Made by a program: the position numbers and the translations under genes. The notes beneath the pieces are model-generated. The model made no database searches, was not told where the DNA came from, and saw only the letters and a list, made by a program, of their open reading frames with translations. From Chytridium lagenaria (Eukaryota > Chytridiomycota > Chytridiomycetes > Chytridiales > Chytridiaceae), in the NCBI GenBank assembly GCA_025449115.1, contig JAHLKC010000016.1, positions 124,001 to 188,000 on the forward strand: a stretch of 64,000 bases of DNA. The letters are read 5' to 3'. Positions 44,573-57,200 of the stretch are shown here, one piece after another; the first letter of the stretch is position 1; every line of letters starts with the position of its first letter.

Positions 44573-47513
44573 TCACCAAAACCGGCGTCTCCACAAACTC
44601 CCCCCCACCCTTTCCTTCACCGCCCTCCTCCCATCCGCAACAACAACCACAATCCTCCCCCACGATTCGCATCAACACTCATCACCCTCGTCCATCGTTT
44701 CACCTCCCGATTCGGCGCGATCACACCCATCTACAAAATTTAAACATTGGCGTTACCGCGAAAAAAAAAAAAACGTACTAGTAACACGGGATGATGGACG
44801 TGATGGAGGGTTGGGTCGGCGGTGATGGTGGCGATGAGATCAAAGAGGGGGTTGGGGTGATGTTTTTGCAGGTGAGGATGAGGTGGAATTCGGGGCCTAG
44901 ACCGAATAGCTTGGGAAAGTTAGATAATTGTAAAAGCGGGGGGAAGGTATACCTCCAAGTTTAATTGAATTCCAATATCCGGTTTCACGATCCCTTCCCC
45001 AATCTTCTCGAACGCCACATCCGCATACCTCTTCAACCTCCCAAAATCTCTTTCAAAGTCCCTAAAGATCTCTACAAAAAAACAAATCAGAACATTTAAA
45101 AAAAGGAACAATCACATTTGACGGTTATATCAAAAAGAGGGAAAAAAGGAGGGGGGGGGATACCTCCAGGTTTCTGTTTCTCCCGACTCATCTGCTCCAC
45201 AAACAATTTCGTTTTCCGCGGAACAGGAATCGGCACCTCCTGCTCTCTCACAGGTCCCACCACCTCCCCCACCTCCCCAAGATTCACCTGCCGTTTCAAC
45301 ATCTTCACCGTCAACGTTCCATCCCGTTGCACCAACACCAGCGCTCCAGGTTCACGACCAAACGTCCCAAATTTCATTGAAACAGCGGGTTGCTACACAC
45401 GTTAGCGTTACGATGGGGAGAGGGTTGTACCGGAAGGTATACGGTTGTAATGAGATGCCGGTGGTTGTAGAGACGGATTTCACCGTTGAGGAGGGAATGA
45501 GGTACCCGTGGAATTGTTTTTCGGGGAATTTGGCTTCACTTGTAGCGACGATGGGGGAGGGCATGGTTTTCACGAAAAGGAGACGACCCTGGATGTATGT
45601 CAACGCCGAAAATAGGGGGGGATGTACCTTTAAATGATAGGAATACACGTTATTGTTCATACAAGCCACCACCAGGTTTTTTTCAAACAGCATCAACCCG
45701 CATGCTGGGACTTCGAGTTGAACAATTCGGTAGCAGACGTTGCTGAGAGTGTTAGAAGAGATGGAGGGGGGGGTTCACGTACGGTGCGATCATGTAGATG
45801 TGGTTGTCGCGACATGAGGCGGAGATGCGGTATAAACCGTCTTCGTAGACTCCCCATGTTGATAGAAAGACGATGGGGCTGGAGAGTTGGAACTAGGGGT
45901 GTGTCAGTGAGGTGGGGAATGGGGTTGATAGAATGACGATGGGGCTGGAGAGTTGGAATTAAGGGCATGGGGTTGATAGAAAGACAACAAGGATGGAGAG
46001 TTGGAACTAGGGGTGTGTCAGTGAGGTGGGGAATGGGGTTGATAGAAAGACAATAAGGATGGAGAGTTGGAACTAAGGGGTGTGAGGCGATGAGAAGAGG
46101 GGGTTTACCTTTTCGATGATAGAGTAGTTGGGTGGACTTATGATATAGACTAAACGTTCTTCAGAACCAAGGACAAGACAATCCGTAAGGTTATTAGGGG
46201 CATGGCTACGTGGCATAGACGTCATGCAGGTGATGACAGGCTGTACCAAAAAAACAAAAACGTGGGGTTTAAATCACCGTTCAAAAAAAGAAAAAAGGCG
46301 GGGTATACCTCAATCATCAACACCTCCCCCGCAACCTCCATCACCATCCTCCCCCTCTCTCCCACCCCCGCCCCCAACAACCTCTCACTCCGTCTCGTCA
46401 ACCCCACATTCGCCTCCTCCCTCAACTGCGCCAACCTAAAAAACGCCGACTCCACCACAACCTCATCCACATCCACCCCTTTCGGTGTCGCACCCACCGC
46501 CGCGCCAAGATTCATCCATACCTCGGATTCAAGGGGATCCGGGTGAACCATGGGGAGGGTGAATTTGAAAAAGGGGTGACGGTGACGGTACATGTAGATG
46601 GAGGGACCGGAGGAGAGGGCGAGCATGGTGGAGGTGGAGTCGGGATGGAAAGAGGTGAGAGAGGTGGGTGGAACGGGGAGGATGGATTCGGAGATGACGC
46701 GGTTTCCTATACGTATCAATACATGTTATGACGGAAACCCCAAATACCTCTATAACATCGTAACTTTGTTTTAAACTCTAACCAAGATGTTTCTGCATCC
46801 CCCATACCGGTTTTCACCGGATCGGTTTTCACCTTCTTCTTCCCATCATCCCTCATGATAGCGTTCATGAGCCATTTCGGTGGTTCCCCTACATCCGCCA
46901 CCACAAGTTCAAACTCCCCACCCCCCTCCACATCCACAAGGTCCATGCATGAAGAGAACGTATGGATACCAGCGAGCGGGGCGTTGAGTGCGTCCAACCA
47001 GAACGCAGCGTGACGAGATTGGGTGAGGTGGAGGTCGGCTTGAAGGTGGGTTTCGAGGAGTTGGGATGGATTGGGGTGAGCTTATGGAAGGGAGGGGGGT
47101 TAGTGGGAGGTTGTTTTGGGGGAAAGGGGTTTACTGGATGGTTCGTTGATGCTGGATCGTGGGGTTGTGGTGATGAGACTGCCAAAAGATGTGGTGATGT
47201 CGTCCCCGACCAACCCTCCTCCATCCACTTTTCTAGGTTCACGAGTCTCGTGCTCGATGGGTTCATCCATGTGTCCGTTTTCGCTGTCATCGAGGGTGGT
47301 GGTGATGGGTGGGGGTGATGATGGGGGGGGAAAATGAGGAGAGGGATGTATCGCTGTGTGGGGAGAGGTCGCGAGTGGATGGGGTTGAGAGGGGAGAGTG
47401 GAGGTGCTGGATGTGGTGGAGGGTTGGAAGCGGAGACGGGAGAACATGCCGGCGAGCCCGCGGGATGGTTTGCGGGTGGCATTGGGAGGTGTTGGGGTGT
47501 TGTTGGAGTCCAT
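44573..47513 (-). CDS. BBS1: BBS1, BBSome subunit (ciliary trafficking)
   Basis: BBS1 is a beta-propeller subunit of the BBSome, which carries membrane proteins into and out of cilia with ARL6. The start at 47513 gives a disordered Pro/Ser-rich N-terminus, then FWLDALNAPLAGIHTFSSCM, VVADVGEPPKWLMN, LALSSGPSIYMYRHRHPFFK, FTLPMVHPDPLESEVWMNLG, PVITCMTSMPRSHA, CLVLGSEERLVYIISPPNYS, YRISASCRDNHIYMIAP, FEKNLVVACMNNNVYSYHLK, MKFGTFGREPGALVLVQRDG, TLTVKMLKRQVNLGE and the hallmark VPRKTKLFVEQMSRE. The C-terminal GAE-like part (FGLGPEFHLILTCKNITP onward) changes frame near 44847, so its end is approximate. About nine exons. An intron at about 45896-46110 contains tandem copies of its own 3' splice site. 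The gene implies a flagellated stage. Confidence 0.93.
45859..46075 (+). repeat. Tandem repeat of an intron 3' splice site within BBS1
   Basis: Four copies begin at about 45859, 45924, 45972 and 46039 (spacing 65, 48 and 67). Read on the coding strand, each has the intron end, an AG or near-AG acceptor and the first 30 or so bases of the exon encoding FQLSSPIVFLST. The outermost copy is the functional exon start. Confidence 0.8.
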
Positions 47514-47895
47514 GTCAGTATTTAAAGTCCGACAAAACTAATTGTTGGAGGTTCGTCTTTTGTTGACAATTTGGGTTGATGCTGTCTTCAACACGTCCAA
47601 CGAGTAAACACAAATAGCACGAGGCTTTTTTATAGTTCAAAACATCCATTTTATTATTTTTTTCATCGTCCTCCAAATGCAGGGCACAGGTAAAAGAGCC
47701 CACAGCAAAAGAGAGTCCAAAAAAACAAAAACAAAACGGTAAAGGGACCTCAACCAAAAATGAGGCGAACCCGTTGTCAGGTGTAAAACAAAAAAAATGA
47801 GGTTTACATTTTCAGTGGGAGCATCATACGGAAGATATTCGTATAAAGCAAGTATAAGGAAGAAAAAAAAAAAGGTTTGTTTAGGAGGGGAAGGT

Positions 47896-49979
47896 TTAGA
47901 TGTTGGCAGTCTTGCGCTCAGCCTTGGGGACGTAGAAGCGGGAGAGAATGTATGTCCGATAGCGCTGACAAAGCAAAGACCAGCGACAAGGTAAAAGAAC
48001 CTAGACCTCGACCAGTACTCGGGGTAAGCGCCCATAGTCGAGTCAAGGAGGAGGATAGCGAGGAGGTTACCGATACCCACGTACAACAACCAGATGGCAG
48101 CGCAAGAAGACTTGAGACGTTTCCCCACCTCCACATAGGTAAAGTTGAGACCCGAGATGGAGAAAAAGACTTCACCGACAGTGATGATAAAGTACATGAG
48201 GACTTGCCATCCAATGTGGACAGACTTGCTGATGCAGATGGGTGCCTCGTCGACAAGGACAATCTCACAGGTCTCGTCAATCTTTTGTTGAATGACGGCT
48301 CCAACGATAAAGGCGACACCGGCGAGGAACATGCCGCAATCATACGTTGAAGAAGACCAAAGCTCTTTGGTGCAACGCGGTCCATGTAAGGGTAGACAAA
48401 GTTGGCAAAGATGGGGGCGAGGAGACAGATGAAGATGGGGTTGATGGCATTGTTGACAATCTCAGAGTTGAGGAAGTTGGTTTGGTCCATCTGGTCACCC
48501 ATATCCTGCCATGTGGAACCGTTTTGGTCAAACGCCATCCAGAAGACGGGGGCGGGGAGGAGGACGAGGAAGACCTTGGACATGTCAAAGAGTTCAACAA
48601 GGAGACCCTCGCCGTAAACCTTGCTGGTTGCAGTGTAGGCCTTGGCGGGTCCACCGGCGGTGATGGCCTTGGTGGCATAGACGGCACCGACCTTGGCGAG
48701 CTCAAAGGGCATGAATTTGCCAGCGGCGGGGACGACACGGTAGTAACGCTTTCCAATGATGAAGATGATGGTGGCGCAGAACATGACACCGGCGCAGAGG
48801 GCAAAGGCTGCAGAGTAACAGTCACCCTTTTCGTAGAGGCCGTAGCAATTCTTGCCCTTGATGATGGGGGAGACAAAGGAGGTGATGACGGCACCAGAGT
48901 TGATGGCCTAAATAGATTGAAGAAAAAAACAAAGTGGGCGTGTTAGTAGTGTTTTGTTAAATGGCATTTCAATGATAGATAGAGTAATGCATTTGTTCTT
49001 ACCATGTAAAAGTAGTTGTAGAACTTTTGGAGACCGTAGGTTTGAATGTCGATAAACTGGTCACCACCGTGGGCAGAGACACAGGGCTTGATACCACCGG
49101 TACCAACAGCAATGGAGAAGATGGCAAGGAGGGGACCCCATCGAGGAATGTTGGGAACCTTTCCGAGGATACCGGGGACGGCAAAGATGGACAAGAGGAT
49201 GACACCGATAGTGTAGAGGAAAGACAAGGACACGATGGTGTTGTACTTGTTCAAGAACGAGTCACTGAGAGCGGCGCCCTATACCAAAAAAAAAAAATTG
49301 ATCGAAAGAGTAAATAAAAAATGTCAGACGAAAAAAAAAAAAGTTTTGGCGTCGCGCATATTTCAGCCAAAGCTGATTGATGTCCAGCCGACATGAAGAC
49401 GGGAAAAGCAAAGACTGGTACTTACAAGAAGGGGGGTAAAGTAGGCAACAGACTTGAAGGTGTGGTAAAGCTCTGAATGATGAGAAAGAGACTTTTATCA
49501 GTATCTGCGAGTGGGTGGGTAGGTAGGTGGATGGATATATGAGGAGCAAGTAGAAGAGAGAGAGAGATATGTACCATTGGCCTCAAGGGGAGTGTACCCA
49601 ACCATAAACTTGAAAAAGTTTTTGAGAATGGGGGTGATGCCGTAGAAACAGTAACGCTCGGCAAACTCGTTGGGGATGATCTAATAAAAAAATGCATGCA
49701 TGCATGAAAGTCAACCAAAAAGAGATGGGTTAAGATTTATATAAAGTGCGAAAGAGTGAATGAATGAACGCGAGGTTTTCCACTTACAAACCAAATAGCG
49801 CCGGGCATTCTTTCAGGGTTCTGAGCAATCTTTTCATCAAGGTCCTTGTTGATCTTTGCCTCGAGCTCTCTGACGCGGATCTGGTCAGCGTTGAGGATTT
49901 CTTCAAAGGTGGGGACTTCGGCGCCATCCATGTGACCCTCGACGTCCTTGACGTCCTTCTTTGTCCATGTCTGCCATAG
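47896..49979 (-). CDS. PTR2-type peptide transporter (POT family)
   Basis: POT proteins import di- and tripeptides with protons at the plasma membrane. The N-terminal cytosolic part reads VPTFEEILNADQIRVRELEA and precedes TM1. The family signatures AVGTGGIKPCVSAHGGDQF (about 49080) and FYNYFYMAINSGAVITSF (about 48900-49020) are intact. Later blocks are FMPFELAKVGAVYAT, VFWMAFDQNGSTWQDMGDQM, NPIFICLLAPIFANFVYPYM, the membrane pair GWQVLMYFIITVGEVFFSIS and GLNFTYVEVGKRLKSSCAAI, and the end SRFYVPKAERKTANI with a stop at 47896. Introns occur near 49760, 49560-49690, 49430-49470, 49280 and 48910-49000. The start may be 49979 with a one-base slip or the internal ATG at 49931. Other slips near 48340 and 47970. 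Confidence 0.93.
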
Positions 49980-50882
49980 TTATGTGTGTGTAGATGGGAT
50001 GGGATGTGAGTGGGATGTGAGTGGATGGAGTGGGATGGGATGGGATGGGATGAAAGGGATGAAAAGTGATGAGGTGTGATGGTGTGAGAAAAAGAAGAGG
50101 GAAAGGTCGGATGAACAGTTATTTATAAGAAACTCCTTTTAATATTCTATAATTTATTAATTAATTAATTAAACTTGGGTGTGTTTTTATATTAATGAAT
50201 ATTGTAAAGAGCAAAGAATAGGTAGAAGAAGAAGGGGATGAGGGGCTAATTCCCTATAATAAATAATAATAATTTAATTCATTCAATTATATATGGGGGG
50301 CAAAAAGCTTCCGTCTTCTCTTCTTCTTCTTCTCTCAAGAATGAGTAATAAATTAATTCATGGGTATGCTCCTTCCTATTTAGTTAAATAGTATTAAATA
50401 AATAACAAAGAAATAATAACAATATGTCATACAAACCCAAGCTTCCCTTTTCTGTTATAGTGTTACACAAAACATAGGTCTTTATTGCTTTATTTATTCT
50501 ATGTAAATTCTAAATAAATAATTGCATAAAAGATATAGAGTGACGCCCATGCATGATATGATTGGGTATAAATATATGAATACCATGGCATCCACCCATC
50601 CATGCATCCATCCATGAATATGAATGAATGACATGAAATACGCCCATCTTTTATCATATTTACATACGCCTATACCTAATAGTAGGCTATACCATATCCC
50701 ATGAATACCTTTTTAACTATAATAAAGCAAGTATATACCTATGTATGTACTATGAAAAGGTCTTGCTCTCATTCTCATTGGTAACATGACTCTTATTGCA
50801 TTCCATTCATCATAAAGTATTTACATATAATATTATTATTCATTATTTACAATTACTTATTTATTCATTTATTTCTTTATTT
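49980..50882. other. AT-rich intergenic region with TGGGA-type minisatellite
   Basis: 49990-50062 is built from GGGATGTGAGT and GGGAT units, giving a polypyrimidine tract on the coding strand just before the peptide transporter start. 50100-50880 is very AT-rich with ATTA and TAAATAA runs and no gene. Confidence 0.6.
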
Positions 50883-53456
50883 TCATGTTCTCTCTTCATC
50901 GTCACTCTCCCACTCATCACTACTACCATCACTATCACTATCACTACTATGACTATGACTACTATTCCTACTATTCCTATGCTCATGCTCTATCAATGCA
51001 GCATTCCGCATCATCTCTTCCCCAATCAGTGATGCCACCATATCACGTCTGCTCCCAACAGGCACATGCACGCCATTCAACCACATCCCACCACCTCCCC
51101 TGGGCGTCCATTCAGTGTCTAATCCTTCTTCTTCTTCTTCTTCTTCTTCTTCTTCTTCATCTTCAGCTTCTTCATTCGTTTCTTCATCATGACCATCATC
51201 ATTATGGTTCTGTTCTCGACACGAAAACATCCCATCACACTGATGTCCTCCACCACAATCTCATCCTCAAACCCCAGAATCACTCGCCTTCAACTGGTCT
51301 CTCCTTCAACCCATTCTCCATCTCTACAGTATCCATCAACTCCATCTTCTCTTCAACAGACTTGATCATCTCCTCCACCACCTCTTCCTCTTCCTCCTCC
51401 TGCTCCTCCCACCCTCTCTCTGACCGACTCGGTGACCCCATCTTTGTCCCCGGCGCAAACTTGACCGCCTTCTCACCTCTACTCGCCCCCTCCATCTCCT
51501 CCTTTTTCATCAGCTCAATCACCGTATCCCACACCTTTTCCTTGACATCAACAGCCCTACACAAAATAGAAGTCAAACCCCTCGTCAGCAAACAAAACAA
51601 AACAAAACACAAAATGTCTGCTGAGCCCACGTCTTCCACAGTCACAAAAGGGTAAATGGTGATCGACCGCCAATCGATAAACCCCTCTCTTTCTCTTCTC
51701 TTGTCTCAACCAGGCAACGCCGCACTGCATCAACTCCATTGGCCATACCCAGCCCAGCAGAACCTTGTGTCTCCTCCCCTTCCCCTTCCCTCCCAGAACG
51801 TAAAAATCCAAAAAAAAAAAGATACAAAAAAATTTGATGACGGCTTTGACTCACCAGCAAAAGTCAAGATGGCCATACCCCTATACACACCAAGAGTCAG
51901 TCAAACACTGGTAAAGAGAAGGAAGGAAGGCCCTCACCTCAATTTCATACACCTCTGTGCCTCTAGGTAAATGCTCCAGAAGATGTTCAACGTCCGATAT
52001 ACACTTATCCGCCGTCCCACAAAACAAATGCTAAAAAAAAAAAACACCAAATTAAATCCACTGCGCAATCGCACCAACAACCAGCATCCCTTCTTCCACG
52101 TGCGCGAAAAAACACAGCAAACCATAAAAGGACATAAAAAACAGGGATCCACCACCAAACGTACCAATTTCGTAGTGATATGCTAAAACAGGGTGTTAGT
52201 CAGCGATAAGCATGACGAAAAAAAAGAGAGAAAAACACCTTTGTTGGATACTTGATGGGGACATGGGAGTATGTTTTATTAAACGCATTCCCCACATCCG
52301 TCAACCAATGCATAGCATTCGGGTTATAATGCAACAACGAACTCCCATGATCAATCACCTGAAACCATTGCTATATCCTCGCATCAATAAAAGATAAAGA
52401 CAAAACAAAACAAACCACAAGGTTCTGACACTTGTCCCCCCAAAACAATGATGGTAGATGGCTTTTTTGCGATGAATGCTACCTAATTGATCACAACGCC
52501 AGCCAAAGAGATGGGAGAAGGCGAAATCCATCATGCGTGCGAAAAGGGGGAGGGGATGGTTTTTTTATGGTGTTGGTGAGGGGAGGAATTGACCAGAGCC
52601 GAATAGACTGTAGAGTGCCATGGGTCCTGCTAGATCGAGGACGTTTGATGGGGGTATCGGCGAGAGCTGTGTTGTTTGTTTTTTTTTTTGGACAAGTGTC
52701 AGCCGTTATATTAAACAGCCGTATATCAAAAATATCAGCCATGTATCAAATGTGATATGAAACGAAATAAGGGAGTTGAGAGAGAAAACAATAAGGAGAT
52801 GGGAGTGGTATACCAGTAGGTCTTGGAGTCAACGAAGGCGCCAAAGCATAAACCGCACTAATCTTATCATTCAACTCCCCATTCACACTCAACGCCGCAA
52901 AAATCGCCGTCGTCCCTTGACTATACCCCAAATACGCCACCCTCTCTCTCCTGGTACACCCCAACACATAATCCACCACAACGGGACATCCATATACCCA
53001 ATCTCATCAATCGACACCACAGACGGACAAGCCTTGTATAATGATTCCCACGGGAATTCGCGAGCCACACATCGTACCCTGCGTCTGCGAGCACAAAGGC
53101 GAGGTTGGAGGTGGGGTGGAGGTTGGAGATCCAGACGTCGGAGGAGATGCCGAGACCGTGCCAGACGAGGAGGGGGGGAGGGGGGAGGGGAAGAGGGGTT
53201 CGGTGTGGCGGGGACGACCGAAACGGGGGGAGGGATGCGGTGGAGGGTGATGTGGGAGGAGTCGGGGGTGGTGAGAGTGTGTTCTTCGTGAGGATACCCC
53301 CTGCGTGTTTATTTATTTGTAAAATGTATGTAACTTGATCAAGCGCGGGTTCAAGGGGAGGCGGTGTAAGAGAGAGGAGAGTTACCATTTTGTTATGATC
53401 TCATGTGCATCCTTCATCTTTACAATCATCTCTGATAACGTCTTTTCATCATACAT
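50883..53456 (-). CDS. Steryl ester / triacylglycerol lipase, TGL1-like (acid-lipase family)
   Basis: These membrane-associated lipases hydrolyse steryl esters or triglycerides at lipid droplets. The first recognised exon (53456 to 53390) reads [15 protein letters not shown] and splices to [20 protein letters not shown]. Then come the oxyanion block [32 protein letters not shown], the nucleophile elbow [84 protein letters not shown], the Asp region [20 protein letters not shown] and the His in [10 protein letters not shown] large last intron leads to [20 protein letters not shown] and an acidic tail with a run of about 11 Glu, ending at 50883. The N-terminal membrane anchor usual in this family was not found; an upstream exon may be missing. 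Frames slip near 53230, 52590, 52380 and 51260. Confidence 0.85.
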
Positions 53457-54240
53457 CTCTTCCAACTTTTCATGTTTACATCTATCCCTCACTTAAGTAT
53501 CATCACCTCAAACCCAACAAAACAAACACCAACATCAAAAAAAGAAACCATCACCAAAAAACTCACCCTTCACTCGCCGTCACAGACATCCCCGCACAAG
53601 TCTCCGCAACGTCTCCAAACCATGGTCGAAATCAAACAGTAATCCACGAGCAAGATCCGTCCTTATCGCTTTCAACCAACAACGCCCACAAAGAAAAATT
53701 CAGAGTCCGCAAAAGAAAAACGTTCCACAAAAAATCCACACATGATGCTTTGGAAAACACGTGAATATCATCACGCGTTAAATCCGTTGACGGCATCGGG
53801 GCCGTTGCGTAATGCTACCGGACGTCTTTTATGGCTGTAAACTAAATACCACCCGACGTCTTATTGCTTTTTGAAACCGTCACAAGATGCGGGGAGTTTT
53901 CTCGTTATCGATTCGTTATCCATGCATCATGGATGGCGCAAACTAGATATGGGACGCGTAAAGTTAGTAGAAGTAAAAAAAGGGGCATTTTTATTATCAA
54001 AAACCGCCATACCAGTGTCCGCTACAGAAACACACCATTATTAAAAAAAAAAAAAAAAGCGTCAAACCCAACCAACAAAAGTCTCTTTCACAACACCAAA
54101 AAAGAGAAAGAGGCATCACTCAAAACCGTCAACAAAACAAAACAAAACAGGCACGAGCCGCACCACCATAAAAAAAACAAAAAAACAAAAAAATAAACAA
54201 TCATAGACCATCTTTAAAAAAAACCCCCCTCTGTTCCCCA
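53457..54240. other. A-rich intergenic region
   Basis: Dominated by A-tracts (for example 54030-54060 and 54165-54230) on the plus strand. A missing first exon of the lipase could lie in 53460-53760, but I could not place one. Confidence 0.4.
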
Positions 54241-57200
54241 TCACCTCCTCTTCTCCGCCCTAACCCTTTTCGAAAACCTCACCCCCTCATTCTCCTTCCC
54301 AACCTCCCTCCCCTCCCCATCCACAACCCCAACAACAACCATCCCCCCCCCCATCGACCGCTTCCGTTTCGCCCAGCAACCTTCATCACCGTCTCCTCAA
54401 CAGGGGACGGCGGTAACGGCGTTTCAGATTCAAGATCAGACGTTGGCGCCGAAGACGCCACAGAGTTGAGACGGATCACATCCGATCGGTGTTGGAGGAA
54501 CGCGGGAGGTGGAGATGGGGAGGTGGGGGTTAGAGGCGTTGGGGGGTGATTGGTCAGTGGGAAGCGTTGGTTTATCGTCTTTCTAGGCTCATCGGTTCCT
54601 TGTGTTTCCACGTCTCCTTGATGCTCATCTAATTTCTCATTCTCTTCTTTCTCCTCCTCTCCTTGCTGCTCACCTTCCCCCTCCTTACCCTTATCCTCCT
54701 CCACCCCTCCTCACCTCCCTCCTCTCTTCCTATCCCCCTCTCCCTCCCCCTCACTCTCACTATACTCCACCTCCCTCCACACCGTCCTCTCCGCCCGTCT
54801 CACCTTCAACACAGGCTCCATCTCCTCCCCCCACCACCCAAAGACCTCTTCCTCTTGGCCCCCGCAACACGTGGCGGCGTCTCAAACTGCTTCCTCTTAT
54901 CCACCCTCTTCTCAACAACCTTATCCACAACACCTGCACGAGATGATCGTCTAGGGTGTCGCCGAAACCATCGGTATGTGTTCCACCGTGTTCATCATGA
55001 ACGGCGGTAACGGATTCATCTTTCCGATCACAATGTTTCACGGCGACGACGCCGTCTTATAAAGTAAAGAAAAACACAAAACATTTAGTATATCCAAACT
55101 CAAAAAAAAAAAATACCTTTCCCCCCTCCTCAACTCCTCCAACCCCCCTCCTCCTCCTCCAACTCATCCACCTCCTCCTCCTCCTCCTCCTCCTCCTCCC
55201 TCATCTCCACAAGCATCTCCACAACCTCCTCCAACCCTTTCCCCTCCTTCCTCCTCCCCGCCCCAAAACTCCTCTTCAAAAAACACCCCTCCCTCCCCCC
55301 AAACCTCTTCACCCCCCACTCCACGATCCAAAAGCCCACCCCTTCGAGTCCCCCGTGTCCCGCATACCAAGTGAAATCATCGTCATCATCATCACTGAGT
55401 TCGGCTTCGGGTTGCGCTGATGTGATGGATTTGCGTTTCTTGTATTTCTTGCGCTTCACCAGCTTTTTGGGTTGACGGGTGGCTTCTTCTACATACGAAA
55501 AAATATTAAGATAAGATGTGTAAGGAGGGGAAGCTACCTTTGTTTTGTTTCTTCTTGTTGATGCCGATAAATCCTATGAACAAACACCGTGACATTAGTT
55601 CCACAGAAACAGAAAGAAAGAAAGAAAGAATACAAAAACATTATAAAATAAAACATATGAAAAACGCAAAAAAAAAAATCGAAAGCAAACGTAAAAAGCA
55701 AATGGAGTAAAAAAAATATGAACGCAAACAAAAAACCAAATAAACAAAAAAAAAAGATCACTCATAATCACCTCTACATCCCGGCGCTCCACAAAGACAC
55801 CTCTGCATAGGTCCAAAAGCCTCAAACCGATAATCATACGTAATCTCTTTCCCAGCCGGTATATCCTCCGACGCAAAAACCCCCACACAAAACTCCCCAC
55901 AAACCGACCTAAAAAAAAAAAAAGCATCACACTCATCAACACCCTACCCAACAATAACGAATAACCAAAAAACTCCTCACCACTTTTCAATATGACAATT
56001 CGGCTCACAACAATGATTCACAAACCTCGCCTCAGTCCCCCTCCTACAAGCATCAATCACCTCCCCCGGCGCATAATTCAGGAAATAATGGTTATCATAA
56101 TCCTTGTATATCGTGCTCATCCGGTCTATGCATGTGTTTTGAGATATCACATCACCACGGTATTCAATGACAAGAGAATTTCGGGGTATAGGCGCCGTGG
56201 TTCGAAGTCCATATCCGCGGGCTTCCGTCTAAACCATAACGTTAATTCTCAAACGTTTCTTAAAGGGGATTTACCCAGTAGACTTCAAGGTTCGGGTTAC
56301 TATCGTTTTTTTGGAAATTTTGGTTCGTGCATTGGTCACCGCATGGACAAGCTTCGCTGGAGCATTCCATAAACATGCATCTAAGGGATAGCGTGAGTAT
56401 AAAATATTAGCGATGGGTTCAAGTACCTGTTAAGACAGTTATCCGTGCAGCCACCTGACCCGTCTTCTGGGGGGACGCAGTTGCATTTGACTTCCAAAGG
56501 CTTTTTAGGCTTCCGGTCCACAAAGATATCTAGATAAAAGTCAAAAAAACGCCATGACACCGACAAAAAAAAAGGAACATTCAGAAGTAAAGAAAATACA
56601 TACTCTCTTTATACGTATAAAAGGACTCGGCTTCCTATCCGCATTTACCGTCATCTGTGGAACCTATACCCCGCAACAAAAAAAAAACACATCAGAATAA
56701 AAAAAACAGCCCCACCTCCGTCAAAAAAAAAAAAGCGGCAAAAACTCACATAATCCGTGCCAGTCCGCACCTCCACAAACACCCCAAAATCATGTGGCAG
56801 CTCAAAATCCTCCTCAGTCTCCATCAACGTCTCCCCATAATACACTGGCATCTTCATCTCAAACCTCCCTTCCACCATCCCCCCATCATCCACCTTATAA
56901 AACCTAGAATAAAGCCCTGCCTTCACATACTGCTTCTTTGCATAAAGCTCCTTCAATTCAGGCGTCGTCTCCCAAAGAACCGCCGCTTCGTCCGCGATGC
57001 AACCAGGGAGTTTCGGGGGTGCAGGGGGTACCGGCAATTTCTCTTTTTTAGGGGTTGGCTTTTTAGGCGTTTTAGATGGTGTTTTGGATGACGCTTTGGT
57101 AGCAATGGCTTTCGCGAGGGTTCTTATAGGTGTTTTCGCCGGTGTCTTTCCATAAGTTTTTTAACACGTTCCGAAAGCGGCCGTACTGGTGTACCGCTAA

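Noticed and set aside
44200..44830. Plus-strand frames with basic Pro-rich translations near 44.2-44.8 kb
   Set aside because: They overlap the 3' end of BBS1 on the other strand and a poly-A rich flank, and resemble nothing.
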